From Pelorhabdus rhamnosifermentans (GTDB lineage Bacteria; Bacillota; Negativicutes; UMGS1260): a DNA stretch of 64,000 nucleotides. This document shows, one piece after another, positions 53,843 through 63,013 of the stretch. Position numbers and translations under genes: made by a program. The stretch's first letter is position 1. Each line of letters starts with the position of its first letter. The notes below the pieces were generated by a model, which was not told where the DNA came from, did no database searches, and saw only the letters and a program-made list of their open reading frames with translations. The stretch covers positions 45,222 to 109,221 of the forward strand of contig NZ_JAHGVE010000017.1 of NCBI RefSeq assembly GCF_018835585.1. The letters are read 5' to 3'.

Positions 53843-54080
53843 TTAAGGACGTAAGTGCAACAAACCCGCAAGCAGAGGAGGCTTTTCTAAATGAAAAAAA
53901 TAATTTTAAACCTGATCACTACTTTCTATATTTACAATCTTCGCAAAAAGTTGGGTGCACGTTATATTAAAACAGTGCGAGGCTTTGGCTATTGTCTGCA
54001 AGCTGACAGTAATGTATGCCAAGCCGAATTTTGTCAATCTAAGCGCAAATCTATAAAAAATAATTAAGCGCGTAAGTGCA
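53701..54080 (+). repeat. imperfect direct duplication of the regulator 3' end
   Basis: About 53703-53860 recurs at about 53927-54080 with only scattered substitutions, including the sequence past the stop codon (CGTAAGTGCA). Confidence 0.85.
53891..54067 (+). CDS. chimeric 58-codon ORF (barrel-gene 5' end fused to duplicated regulator tail)
   Basis: The first codons (MKKIILNLI) and the upstream AGAGGAGGCTTTTCTAA are nearly identical to the start of the 55378 gene. From 53929 the sequence repeats the winged-helix C-terminus of the adjacent regulator (YIYNLRKKLGARYIKTVRGF) in frame, including its tail. The ORF therefore joins a signal-peptide start to the last DNA-binding segment. It has a good SD and may be expressed, or may be a recombination by-product. 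Confidence 0.5.
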   Translation: MKKIILNLITTFYIYNLRKKLGARYIKTVRGFGYCLQADSNVCQAEFCQSKRKSIKNN

Positions 54081-54138
54081 AAAACCTAAAGAAATTTATA
54101 AAGAAATAGCAAAAATATAAAGAAAGGATGATTTCGTG

Positions 54139-54738
54139 ATGAATAAAATAGCTGGATTAATAATTATCTTACTTATTATGGCATCTACTATTTGCTTGGC
54201 TAGTCCATTGACTGACTATTCTTTAGGAAAAGTATCAATCAACGTAAACTTTGGAACTCCGAGTCTAACTTCTAATAATTGGAGTTCGACGGCAAATCTG
54301 AATCCCAGTTATAATGTTACAGCAGGTATGGGATTTGGATTTGCCGGGCAATACATTTATAATGATTTCAAACCAAAAACTCCCAACGGCATCCGCGAAA
54401 TCAGAGCACAGCAAATCAATCTACTTACTAATCAAGTGAATAAATTTGGCAATATCTCAGCTTTTATAGGAGAATCTAAGACTCAAATAATTGGTGATAT
54501 CGCGAAAAATGGTATAGTTGCAGGTCTTGTATGTACTGTACCTATTATGCCAAACACTCACGCCTATGCTACTGTAAGTACTGGTACCTATGTGGATAGC
54601 TATGAAATGGGTATTGGATATACTTTCGCTCAAAATATTGAACTTAACTTGGACTACCGCAACGCAAACTATAAAGGATTGACCTCTGATGATATTACTG
54701 TAAAGGGGCCTTACGGTGGACTTGTCTACAATTTTTAG
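54139..54738 (+). CDS. predicted outer-membrane beta-barrel protein
   Basis: A 199-aa protein. Signal peptide MNKIAGLIIILLIMASTICLA, then amphipathic beta strands with alternating hydrophobic residues (VTAGMGFGFAGQYIY, YEMGIGYTFAQNIELNLDYRNANY) and a terminal aromatic residue (VYNF), typical of small barrels inserted by BAM. It is related in pattern to the 55378 protein. ATG 54139 is preferred over GTG 54136; both fit AAAGGA. Confidence 0.65.
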   Translation: MNKIAGLIIILLIMASTICLASPLTDYSLGKVSINVNFGTPSLTSNNWSSTANLNPSYNVTAGMGFGFAGQYIYNDFKPKTPNGIREIRAQQINLLTNQVNKFGNISAFIGESKTQIIGDIAKNGIVAGLVCTVPIMPNTHAYATVSTGTYVDSYEMGIGYTFAQNIELNLDYRNANYKGLTSDDITVKGPYGGLVYNF

Positions 54739-54780
54739 TTTATTTATGAATAGTTGATTTTACTTAAAGAGGAGATAAAT

Positions 54781-55329
54781 TTGAAACGTATCCAGCTTTC
54801 TTTCTTGTTTTGCATTCTGCTGATGTTCAATTTAATTACGATTGTACATGCTAAATCATCATTAGCAAATGGATTTCAGGGCTTAGTTTGGGGACAAACC
54901 TTGAATGATTTTTCAGAAAAGAATAGTATGCAGGACGTATCTGTACCATTACGAGGCAAGGAATTAGGGAAGGACGAATTCGCATATAAACGATTTAATC
55001 ATGATAATGTCATTGGTGGAGTTAGTTCGTTCGATATTTTCTATTTCTTTTGGCAAAATAAATTTGAAGCTGTTAGTGCTTATAGTCAAGGCTATGATAA
55101 ATTTGATGAATTAGCTGAATTTATTAAAAAGAGACTGGGAAATCCAACCTTGATAGAAACTAATCCATGTTTTAATCGATTGGTTTGGAGAACTGCGAGA
55201 GCTGAAATAGTCTTGACAATATCAGGGGATGAACATTTAGTTCAATTTTACATGAAATCGCTCATAGTAGAAAAGGAAAAAAAATGTTACGAACAAACAG
55301 ATAAGCCTACCCCATACAGCGGATGGTAA
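54781..55329 (+). CDS. secreted protein of unknown function
   Basis: A 182-aa exported protein with a TTG start after GAGGAG and signal peptide MKRIQLSFLFCILLMFNLIT... (cleavage near VHA). The mature sequence begins GFQGLVWGQTLNDFSE, a pattern seen in small periplasmic proteins of unknown role (GxxWG near the N-terminus), and contains two Cys (NPCFNRLVW, KKCYEQ) that might pair. It sits between two beta-barrel genes. Confidence 0.6.
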   Translation: MKRIQLSFLFCILLMFNLITIVHAKSSLANGFQGLVWGQTLNDFSEKNSMQDVSVPLRGKELGKDEFAYKRFNHDNVIGGVSSFDIFYFFWQNKFEAVSAYSQGYDKFDELAEFIKKRLGNPTLIETNPCFNRLVWRTARAEIVLTISGDEHLVQFYMKSLIVEKEKKCYEQTDKPTPYSGW

Positions 55330-55377
55330 ACTTTATTGATTTGTGAAATAACGCACAGACAGAGGAGGCTTTTCTAA

Positions 55378-55896
55378 ATGAAAAAAATAATATTAAGTTT
55401 GATCGTATTTCTTTTTATGAATGGCAGCAATGGTTTTGCAGCTCCCATCAATACCCTGGATCAAGGACAGATGTCTATCGGTATCGTAGGTGGAAATACC
55501 ACCAATTGTTACTATCTTGAAAATAAGGTTTCAAATAATGTAACGATAGGAATTCAATCTATCAATAGTGATATTGATTTTTATGGACGAATAGCTCTTT
55601 CTAATGGATTAAGTTCAGATAATCCAAGCAATTCGAGTGGCGTTCCGCAACTAATCATTGGCAGCAGAGACTTAAAGACTGGGGCCACAACCTATGGAGG
55701 TGTGGGTATTACAGTTCCTTTGGCTGAAGGATTGGACGCTTATACATCTCTGATTGCTGGATCAAATCTTCAAGAATTCCAGTTGGGAGCTACTAGTAAA
55801 ATATCAGATTCTGTATCTCTTAATTTCAATTATCGCAATGTAAGGCATAATGGTACGAAAAATGGTGTTGGTATTGGTTTAGACTGCCGCATTTAA
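55378..55896 (+). CDS. predicted outer-membrane beta-barrel protein
   Basis: A 172-aa protein. Signal peptide MKKIILSLIVFLFMNGSNGFA, then about eight amphipathic strands (VTIGIQSINSDIDFYGRIAL, VGITVPLAEGLDAYTSLIAG, SVSLNFNYRNVRHNG). It shares the FNYRNV/LDYRNA strand with the 54139 protein, so the two are likely diverged paralogs. SD AGAGGAGG. Its 5' end was copied to 53870. Confidence 0.65.
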   Translation: MKKIILSLIVFLFMNGSNGFAAPINTLDQGQMSIGIVGGNTTNCYYLENKVSNNVTIGIQSINSDIDFYGRIALSNGLSSDNPSNSSGVPQLIIGSRDLKTGATTYGGVGITVPLAEGLDAYTSLIAGSNLQEFQLGATSKISDSVSLNFNYRNVRHNGTKNGVGIGLDCRI

Positions 55897-56017
55897 GGCG
55901 TATTAGGTTTAATTCTAAACTTATATCTATGATTAGTCCCAAGAAAGGATAGAGGGATTAGGTGAAATCCGATCGTAAAGCATTCTTGAAATATTTTTAG
56001 TAAAGAGGGGTACAATT

Positions 56018-56413
56018 ATGTCTATTAACATTGTTATTGCTGATGATCATGTGCTGCTAAGGCAGAGTATCAAAAGTGTCCTGGAATTAGAACCTGATAT
56101 GCGTGTTGTCGGTGAAGCAGCTGACGGAGAAGAGACGATGATAATAGTTCAGGGAAAAAAACCAGACATTGTTTTGCTTGATATGAATATGCCAAAATTC
56201 AATGGTCTTGAAGTGACGAAGCTATTAATGCTGTCACACTCACGAAGCAAAGTGATTATTTTAACAATTAATAGTGATGAAAATGATGTGTTGGAATTGA
56301 TCGAAGCCGGCGCTTCCGGCTATCTATTAAAAGATATTGAATCAGGAATGCTTGTCCGGGTCATTCGAACGGTGTATGAGGGGAAATCTTTTATTTACCC
56401 GGACTTGGGCTAA
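56018..56413 (+). pseudogene. truncated NarL/FixJ-type response regulator (receiver only)
   Basis: A 131-aa receiver with IVIADDHVLLRQSI, phospho-Asp in DIVLLDMNMPKFNG, and GASGYLLKDIESG, ending in IYPDLG where the linker to a LuxR-type HTH normally continues. A shifted frame directly after the stop reads QLNSFFPDMARPSSSDNTT, resembling linker sequence, but no HTH follows. It is either a frameshifted, shortened gene or a functional single-domain receiver. Confidence 0.6.
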
Positions 56414-56712
56414 ACAATTAAATTCTTTTTTTCCTGACATGGCAAGACCTTCTAGCTCGGATAATACTACGCTAGAAACTGATTCATTCACCAATAACCT
56501 ATGTTCCTTATAGTAGCATAGGTGTTTTTTTTTTTGCAAATATCGAGCAGTTCAAAGACGAATATTGTATGAATAGTAAAAAAGCTGGAAGAAATGTAAT
56601 TGTTTGTCTGGTAAACAAGGAATTTTTTGGGATGACAGCGAATTATAATAGCAGAATAAATAGATAATTAATTATCGAATAGGATAATCACGATAAAAGG
56701 AGTGATATAAAA
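56414..56712. other. intergenic region before the soluble chemoreceptor gene
   Basis: Contains the frame-shifted linker relic of the regulator, a T run at about 56525, and a GATAATTAATTATC palindrome (about 56663-56676) near TATAAT. No gene. Confidence 0.4.
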
Positions 56713-57879
56713 ATGGAGTTAACGAATCTGTCTGTACATCAGGATGAGTTAAAGTTTTTAAAGTCTTTTTTAAATATTGCTATTTTATCCTATGAAGATG
56801 GAGCCTCTTTTTTTATTACCGATTTGAACCAAGTAATTTTTAAGCTGGAGAATAAGTTCACTATTCAGGGGATGGAAGTAGGTGCCCCATTTAGTCAAAG
56901 TGGACCTGCAGCTCAGACCATAGCAGCCGGAAAAGTCGTTTCTGTGCGTATTGCGCGCAATGTTTACGGCGTTCGTCTGTTCGCTGTCGCGGGACCTATC
57001 TGGAATGAGAGCGATACAGAAATTGTCGGTGCCTGGGTTTTGACAGTTCCCCGTCAGCATAAAATTGTGAATGCTTTTGATTCATTTGCACCTGTATTGG
57101 CAGACTTATTGCCTGAAGGTGGATTTTTATATGTAGCAGATAAAGAAAAATTTGTAAAAAGGCAAGCATCATCTAAGTTTGATATGCCTAATTTGCAAGT
57201 GGGTGCGCAGGTTAGGACGGGGAGCACAGCTGATGAGGCTGTGAAACAAAAAAAATCTATTTTACAAGAAGTGGATGAGTCTGTTTATGGATTTCCTGTT
57301 CGTGCCGTTGCTTCTCCCTTGATTGATGACGAAAGTGGTGAAGCTGTTGGTTGTTTTGGACTCGCTTTGCCAAGAAAATTAGCTTATGATCTCCAACAGA
57401 TTGTCATTTCTCTTGATGAAGGTCTGACAGGAGTATCGGAGTCTGTACAGCAAATTACGTCGGCAACGAATGATGTGAGTGGCAATCAGCAACAATTGCA
57501 TCATGAAATTCGACAAGTGGAAGAGTTAGTGAAAAAAATTAATGATGTTATGACTTTTATTAAGGAAATAGCTGAACAAACAAATATGTTAGGGCTCAAT
57601 GCGGCCATTGAGGCGGCGCGAGCTGGTGAAATGGGTCGGGGCTTTAGTGTCGTTGCTGAAGAAATTCGTAAGTTATCCGATTCATCCAAAAAAACAGTGG
57701 CCCAAATTAGAGTACTTACGGAGCAAATTCAAAAATCAATTCATGAGACAGCAACTGCTTCGGAGTCTACCTTAGCTGTAGTGGAAGAGACTGCGGCGAC
57801 AACACAGGAAGTCAATGCGAGTATTGAAGAAATGACTAGCATTGCTCAAAAGTTGGCACAGGCAGCAATGGATCTTTAA
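56713..57879 (+). CDS. soluble methyl-accepting chemotaxis-type protein
   Basis: A 388-aa cytoplasmic receptor with no transmembrane segment. Two similar sensory modules occupy about 1-235 ([34 protein letters not shown] and [25 protein letters not shown], each with a dCACHE/GAF-like pattern). The C-terminal signalling domain has the hairpin tip [40 protein letters not shown], which binds CheA/CheW. It likely senses an intracellular ligand. SD AAAGGAG. It stops soon after the signalling hairpin. Confidence 0.88.
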   Translation: MELTNLSVHQDELKFLKSFLNIAILSYEDGASFFITDLNQVIFKLENKFTIQGMEVGAPFSQSGPAAQTIAAGKVVSVRIARNVYGVRLFAVAGPIWNESDTEIVGAWVLTVPRQHKIVNAFDSFAPVLADLLPEGGFLYVADKEKFVKRQASSKFDMPNLQVGAQVRTGSTADEAVKQKKSILQEVDESVYGFPVRAVASPLIDDESGEAVGCFGLALPRKLAYDLQQIVISLDEGLTGVSESVQQITSATNDVSGNQQQLHHEIRQVEELVKKINDVMTFIKEIAEQTNMLGLNAAIEAARAGEMGRGFSVVAEEIRKLSDSSKKTVAQIRVLTEQIQKSIHETATASESTLAVVEETAATTQEVNASIEEMTSIAQKLAQAAMDL

Positions 57880-57892
57880 AGATTTCAGTAGG

Positions 57893-57953
57893 TTTACCCC
57901 CCGTAGTGCGCGATTGCTTTTGGCAGGAGTTGCGTACTACGGGGGTTTTTTAA
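57893..57953. terminator. bidirectional terminator
   Basis: ACCCCCCGTAGTGCGC pairs with GCGTACTACGGGGGTT around a 20-nt loop, followed by T residues; the flanking genes are convergent. Confidence 0.8.
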
Positions 57954-57965
57954 CTTATTGGACCG

Positions 57966-58916
57966 TTAGCAGCTTGTGGCTGTTTCCGTAATAACCAAGC
58001 CATTTGTGTCTAATATGGCTGTGACACCAAAGGGGAGTGTCACCTGATTTTCCGTATGCCCAAAATGTAACTGATAGAGGACGGGTTTTTTTAAGTTCCC
58101 TAACCGTTCTTGCAGCACTTCTTCCAGCTGAATATTAGGCGGTTTGGCATCGGGTTTAGGATCACAATCAGCGCAGACGCCCACTACGATACCTGCCGCT
58201 TCTTGCAGTTTTCCGGCCAGTAATAACTGCGTTAACATACGGTCCATACGATAAGGTTCTTCGCCCACGTCTTCCAGACAAAAAATTTTACCCTGTGTAT
58301 TGATTTCGTAAGGCGTTCCAAGTGTGGAGGTGATCAGGCTTAAGTTTCCTCCCGTTAGACAGCCTTCCGCTATTCCAGGTACGATAAATTCTGGTGCTTG
58401 GAAAAGTGGCGGATTGTCAATGAGTCCGAGTGGTTTCGCAGAAGTAATGGCACGGAGCAAAGCATTTCCTGTATAATCAGTTAAGTCATTTCCAATGTCA
58501 GACGATACCATGGGCCCGTGAAATGTGACAAGCCCTGTACGTTGACCAATACTTGTATGGAGGGCGGTAATATCACTGTAGCCGACAAATACTTTTGGGT
58601 GGCACTGAATGAGCGAATAATCCAGCTGTTCCAAGAGCCGCATGGTACCATAACCGCCTCTCATACAAATAATTCCATCTACATCAGGTGCTGCAAACAT
58701 GTCATGGATATCAGCCGCCCGTTCAGCATCCGTTCCGGCCAGATAACCGTCGGCTTGATTGACTGATTTGCCTAATTTCACATGGAATCCTTGATTTTCG
58801 AGCCAAAGAATTCCCTGTTTAGCGGATTCTAAGTTACCTGGACTGGCGGGAGTAATTACGCCAATTGTATCACCGGGGCAGAGACGTTTGGGTTTTAGTT
58901 GAGTAAGGCTATTCAT
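57966..58916 (-). CDS. ldcA: LD-carboxypeptidase (S66 family)
   Basis: A 316-aa serine peptidase of the LdcA/MccF family that trims D-Ala from muropeptide tetrapeptides during recycling. The nucleophile Ser is in VGYSDITALH, Glu in LEDVGEEPYRMDRML, and His in QLHFGHTENQVTLPFG. The N-terminal GDTIGVITPASPG is typical. No signal peptide, as for cytoplasmic LdcA. SD CAGGAG. Confidence 0.9.
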   Translation of the reverse strand: MNSLTQLKPKRLCPGDTIGVITPASPGNLESAKQGILWLENQGFHVKLGKSVNQADGYLAGTDAERAADIHDMFAAPDVDGIICMRGGYGTMRLLEQLDYSLIQCHPKVFVGYSDITALHTSIGQRTGLVTFHGPMVSSDIGNDLTDYTGNALLRAITSAKPLGLIDNPPLFQAPEFIVPGIAEGCLTGGNLSLITSTLGTPYEINTQGKIFCLEDVGEEPYRMDRMLTQLLLAGKLQEAAGIVVGVCADCDPKPDAKPPNIQLEEVLQERLGNLKKPVLYQLHFGHTENQVTLPFGVTAILDTNGLVITETATSC

Positions 58917-59027
58917 ACGTCCATCTCCTGACGATTGATTGTATCTAAGCGAGTATGGAGTGTAGGCTTTTTTATTGTCCTATGGTATGATTAATCATGA
59001 AATTTTAGTTGCTTTTGGGGGAGTTCT

Positions 59028-60203
59028 ATGTTGAATTGGCAGAAAAATCTTTGGACCTTATCTATTGCCGTGCTATTATCCGGTTCTAGTTATACTATGG
59101 TTATTCCATTTTTACCATTATATTTACTTGATATCGGTGTGAGTCCTGCTAGTGTAAATATGTGGTCAGGCATCATCTTTTCAGCAACTTTTCTTGTGGC
59201 AGGTGTGATGGCGCCTTACTGGGGACGTTATGCCGATCGGACAGGCAAGCGTCGAATGGTTATGCGAGCGGGTTTTAGTTTGGCCATCGTCTATTTTTTG
59301 GGTGCCTTTGTTCGGAGTCCTTTGGAGTTACTCATTGTCAGGGTTCTACAAGGTTTTGCAAATGGTTTTGTACCTGCGTCAATGGCCATTGTTACTTCGT
59401 CAACACCTAAAGATAAAATGGGTTTCAGCATGGGATTTATGCAAACAGCCTTAGTAAGTGGTGGAATTTTAGGTCCTCTTTTGGGTGGGACGTTGTCTCA
59501 CCTTTTTGGTATGCGTTTATCCTTTGTTATTGCGGCGGGTATTATCTTTTTAGCTACCCTGGCAGTGGGGTATTTTGTAACAGAACCGCCTAGTGCTCAG
59601 GTGTCAAAAGATGGTGGCATCCTAGAAGATGTAAAAATGGCTTTTCAAAATCGTAAACTACGCAATATGTTATTGCTATTGTTTACCGTTCAAATGGTCA
59701 CCATGACGTTGCAGCCGCTTATTGCTCTTTATGTTGCCGAACTACAGGGAAGCATGGAAGGCGTTGCATTGACGGCAGGAATTGTCTATAGCTTGGCGGG
59801 AATTGCTGGTGCCATTGCGGCTCCTACATGGGGGAAAGTTGGGCAGACACGTGGATTTATGAAAATATTGGCTGCTGCCTTTTTCGGTGCAGGTTGTTTT
59901 AATTTCGGACAGTTTTTTGCATGCAATATTTATCAGTTTAGTGTGTTGCAATTTTTATTTGGCTTATTTATTGTCGGTGTGTTTCCGGCTATTAACACGA
60001 TTGCTGTTACAGGGATTGAAACGAATTTTCAAGGCCGTATTTTCGGTCTTATGACAACAGCGAATCAGTTGGGCTCCATGGTGGGGCCTCTTGTGGGAGG
60101 ATTTATGAGTTCTTGGATCGGTATTAAGCCAGTATTTTTATTTACAAGCACCATGCTTTTTTTGTTGGGACTCCGTGTTATTTTCAGTCGCGCGAAGAAA
60201 TAA
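59028..60203 (+). CDS. MFS multidrug-type exporter
   Basis: A 391-aa, 12-TM MFS protein. Motif A is GRYADRTGKRRMVMRAG after TM2, motif C is SGGILGPLLGGTL in TM5, and the N-terminal VIPFLPLYLLDIG is common in the DHA1 drug:H+ antiporter group. The substrate is unknown. GGGGGAG SD. Monocistronic. Confidence 0.85.
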   Translation: MLNWQKNLWTLSIAVLLSGSSYTMVIPFLPLYLLDIGVSPASVNMWSGIIFSATFLVAGVMAPYWGRYADRTGKRRMVMRAGFSLAIVYFLGAFVRSPLELLIVRVLQGFANGFVPASMAIVTSSTPKDKMGFSMGFMQTALVSGGILGPLLGGTLSHLFGMRLSFVIAAGIIFLATLAVGYFVTEPPSAQVSKDGGILEDVKMAFQNRKLRNMLLLLFTVQMVTMTLQPLIALYVAELQGSMEGVALTAGIVYSLAGIAGAIAAPTWGKVGQTRGFMKILAAAFFGAGCFNFGQFFACNIYQFSVLQFLFGLFIVGVFPAINTIAVTGIETNFQGRIFGLMTTANQLGSMVGPLVGGFMSSWIGIKPVFLFTSTMLFLLGLRVIFSRAKK

Positions 60204-60213
60204 ACCGTTTTTT

Positions 60214-61149
60214 TTATGCTTCGGCCATAATTCTGCCAGTATGGGAGAGATCATAGCCGCCCATGCCTGCTACTTCTGCTTGAAAATTGTTTGATTGAAG
60301 AATGGCAAAAAGGGCTTTGAATAGTGGAAGATCTGCGTCTTCCTTATGAATAACAAGATCATAGCGTTCTTTTTGCAAAGGAATAAAATCAATATTGGCT
60401 ACTTGCATGGCAGCCTTTTCCGTTCCCAAACCGACATCGGCTTCGCCGCGGGCTACATAGCTGGCGATGGCTAAATGACTCATTTCTTCGCATTCATAAC
60501 CTTGCAGGGCTTTGTGATCAATATTTAAACTGTGCAATTTTTCATCAAGTAACACTCTGGCACCTGAGCCGCGCTCGCGATTGACAAAACGCACATCTTG
60601 TTTGGTAAGATCCTGCCAAGTTAGAATATTTTTGGGGTTGCCTTTGGCGACATAAAAGCCTTCAATTCGATAAGCTAGATTGACAATAAGGGTCTGATGG
60701 CCAGGTAATAAACGTCGAACATAAGGCGTGTTATACGTATTTGTATCACTATCCCATAAGTGGGTTGTTACGGCATTGGCCGTACCACGATAGAGAGCAA
60801 GCAACCCGTCAATACTGCCGATGTAATTACGCAAAAATCGGACGTTAGGCATGACTTTTTTTAAATGTCTTGTCAAGATATCTAGAATGATATCTTGACC
60901 GCATAATATCAGATCATGATCAGTTGAGATAGGGAATGGATCAGTTGGAGCAGGTTGCGCTGGTAGTGAAGGTAAAGAAGTTTTTGAATTGTTGATGTAG
61001 ATTTCTAAATCAGGGGCTTCAATACGTACTTTGCGACCAATGTGATAGGCCCGTAAATCGCCACGTTTAATCATTTCGTACACAGTAAATCGTGATATTT
61101 TTAAAATCTTGGCAACTTCATCTGGTGTATAAGAAATAATTTCAGTCAT
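60214..61149 (-). CDS. HTH/periplasmic-binding-like regulator of molybdate transport
   Basis: A 311-aa regulator. The N-terminal excisionase/MerR-like HTH has YTPDEVAKILKISRFTVYEMIKRGDLRAYHIGRKVRI. It is fused to a ModA-like binding domain (about 95-300) with YIGSIDGLLALYRGTANAVTTHLW and VNRERGSGARVLLDE. It is divergent from modA, with an inverted repeat between. The start at 61149 follows CGGAGTG; the upstream in-frame extension lacks an SD. It probably senses molybdate or tungstate. Confidence 0.82.
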   Translation of the reverse strand: MTEIISYTPDEVAKILKISRFTVYEMIKRGDLRAYHIGRKVRIEAPDLEIYINNSKTSLPSLPAQPAPTDPFPISTDHDLILCGQDIILDILTRHLKKVMPNVRFLRNYIGSIDGLLALYRGTANAVTTHLWDSDTNTYNTPYVRRLLPGHQTLIVNLAYRIEGFYVAKGNPKNILTWQDLTKQDVRFVNRERGSGARVLLDEKLHSLNIDHKALQGYECEEMSHLAIASYVARGEADVGLGTEKAAMQVANIDFIPLQKERYDLVIHKEDADLPLFKALFAILQSNNFQAEVAGMGGYDLSHTGRIMAEA

Positions 61150-61234
61150 TTTATGCACTCCGATCTTTGTATTTGCAAGTAGTGAGTAAAAAATATGATG
61201 CATTTGGATAAAAAAATTCTTGCAATTATATTAT

Positions 61235-61270
61235 AACAAAACCTATAATACATGGTATATAGGTTTTGTT
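61235..61270. promoter_or_regulatory. 13-bp inverted repeat, probable operator between the regulator and modA
   Basis: AACAAAACCTATA (61235-61247) and its exact complement (61258-61270), spacer 10 bp, in the divergent promoter region. Confidence 0.65.
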
Positions 61271-61447
61271 TGTTTATGTTCGTTCTAGTTATAAAAATTG
61301 AAGGTATTTTAAGCTGATTGGTGAAGATAATGAAATTTTTTATTTATTTATATTTTGTTGGGGTTGTTAGTAACAATTTATCATAAATTTTTTCCCTGTA
61401 AGAGTTTAGTTCTTTACCAAAATGAGTTTCATATGAGGAGGCAGATG

Positions 61448-62254
61448 ATGAAAAACAGGTTAGTTTGTTTAGTAAGCAGTTTATTATTTGTTGCTTTATT
61501 TATCACAGGCTGTGGTGGTGGGACGCAGCAAAATGTGTCTCAGACAGAACCGATTGAACTCAACATATCAGCAGCTGTGAGTATGAAGGATGCATTAGCT
61601 GAGATTCAAGCAAACTATCAAGCAAAGCATCCGAATGTCAAGATTGTGTATAACCTTGGAGCATCAGGTTCTTTGCAGCAGCAGATTGAACAAGGCGCAC
61701 CAGCCGATATTTTTATTTCGGCGGCGCCTAAGCAAATGAATGAGCTTGAGGCAAAAAATCTTATCAATAAGGCTACACGCAAGAATTTAGTGGAAAATAA
61801 ATTAGTTTTGATTGTTCCGCAAAATTCCACATTGGCTCTTAGTAAATACGAAGATCTTACGCAGGCAAGTGTGCAAAAATGGAGTATGGGTGAACCCTCT
61901 GTCGTTCCTGCTGGCCAATATGCCCAAGAAGTGCTGAAAAAGCTGGGTATTTGGAATGACGTACAAGCCAAAGCTGTTTTGGCGAAAGATGTTCGAACAG
62001 TTTTAGCTTATGTAGAAACAGGCAATGTTGAAGCAGGTATTGTTTATAAAACAGATGCAGCATCAAGTGATAAAGTAAAAATTGTTGCAACGGCTCCTGA
62101 AGGAACGCATCAACCGATTTTATATCCTATGGCGATTTTATCAGCAACAAAACAAGCAAAAACGGCTGAAGATTTTTTGACTTATCTTACAAATCCTGAA
62201 AGCGCAGCTATATTTGAAAAGTATGGCTTTGTTATGAGTAAGAATGATAAATAG
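61448..62254 (+). CDS. modA: molybdate ABC transporter substrate-binding lipoprotein
   Basis: A 268-aa type II binding protein with lipobox FITGC (Cys22). ModA signatures are ISAAVSMKDALAEIQANY, YNLGASGSLQQQIEQGAPADIFISA, and the C-terminal TAEDFLTYLTNPESAAIFEKYGF. It captures molybdate (or tungstate) for ModBC. GAGGAGG is 6 nt from ATG 61448; the adjacent ATG 61445 is 3 nt away. First gene of modABC. Confidence 0.93.
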   Translation: MKNRLVCLVSSLLFVALFITGCGGGTQQNVSQTEPIELNISAAVSMKDALAEIQANYQAKHPNVKIVYNLGASGSLQQQIEQGAPADIFISAAPKQMNELEAKNLINKATRKNLVENKLVLIVPQNSTLALSKYEDLTQASVQKWSMGEPSVVPAGQYAQEVLKKLGIWNDVQAKAVLAKDVRTVLAYVETGNVEAGIVYKTDAASSDKVKIVATAPEGTHQPILYPMAILSATKQAKTAEDFLTYLTNPESAAIFEKYGFVMSKNDK

Positions 62255-62326
62255 CCAATTGTTCTGATAGGTTGATGTTAAGAGGGGGAATTTTGGTGAG
62301 GCATGGAGGGATATAGGGTGATTTCT

Positions 62327-63013
62327 ATGATTCAGTGGCAACCCATTATTTTATCTGTGCAAGTTGCAGGTCTGTCGTTAATCTTTGTTACTATTTTCGG
62401 TGTTCTATTTGCCGCTATGATGCGAAAAGGCAACTTTTGGGGCAAAAATGCATTAGAAGCTATTTTTGCCCTGCCCCTTGTTTTACCGCCTGTTGTTACA
62501 GGTTTTCTATTGCTTTTGTTGGTCGGTAAAAATGGACCGATTGGTTACTTATTGTCAGAACATTTTCATACCAAAATAATTTTTACGCCTTATGCGGCGG
62601 TTCTGGCGGGCACGGTTGTAGCTTTTCCGTTAATGTATCACAGTATGAAGGCTGCTTTTCAAAGTGTTGACACCAGTTTGGAAGATGCAGCCCGCACGCT
62701 CGGGGCCAATGAATGGAAAGTATTCTGGACGGTTACGATGCCTTTGGCTTGGACAGGTCTTGTAGCGGGGATGGTTTTATCTTTTTCACGGGCTCTTGGA
62801 GAATTTGGTGCGACCATTATGGTTGCCGGGAATATTCCTGGCAAAACGCAAACTATTCCCTTAGCAATCTATTTTGCCGCTGAATCTAATGATTTAACCA
62901 CTGCCGGAATTTATGTCATGATCATTAGCGTATTGACCTTTTTATTAATCTTTGGAATGAATATTTGGGCACAAGCTAGGTTTAAGACCTGGCCCTTTCG
63001 GGGGGGATATTGA
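62327..63013 (+). CDS. modB: molybdate ABC transporter permease
   Basis: A 228-aa permease with five to six hydrophobic segments and the EAA loop EDAARTLGANEWKVFWTVTMPLAWTGLVAG that contacts the ATPase. FALPLVLPPVVTGFLLLLL is typical of ModB/CysU. The start at 62327 follows AGGGTGAT; 62303 is an in-frame alternative. The stop overlaps the modC start (TGATG). Confidence 0.92.
   Translation: MIQWQPIILSVQVAGLSLIFVTIFGVLFAAMMRKGNFWGKNALEAIFALPLVLPPVVTGFLLLLLVGKNGPIGYLLSEHFHTKIIFTPYAAVLAGTVVAFPLMYHSMKAAFQSVDTSLEDAARTLGANEWKVFWTVTMPLAWTGLVAGMVLSFSRALGEFGATIMVAGNIPGKTQTIPLAIYFAAESNDLTTAGIYVMIISVLTFLLIFGMNIWAQARFKTWPFRGGY

Noticed and set aside
53850..53890. Possible c-di-GMP riboswitch before the chimeric ORF and the 55378 gene
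   Set aside because: Only short A/G-rich similarity; the conserved GGACGCAAAGCC-type core is absent.
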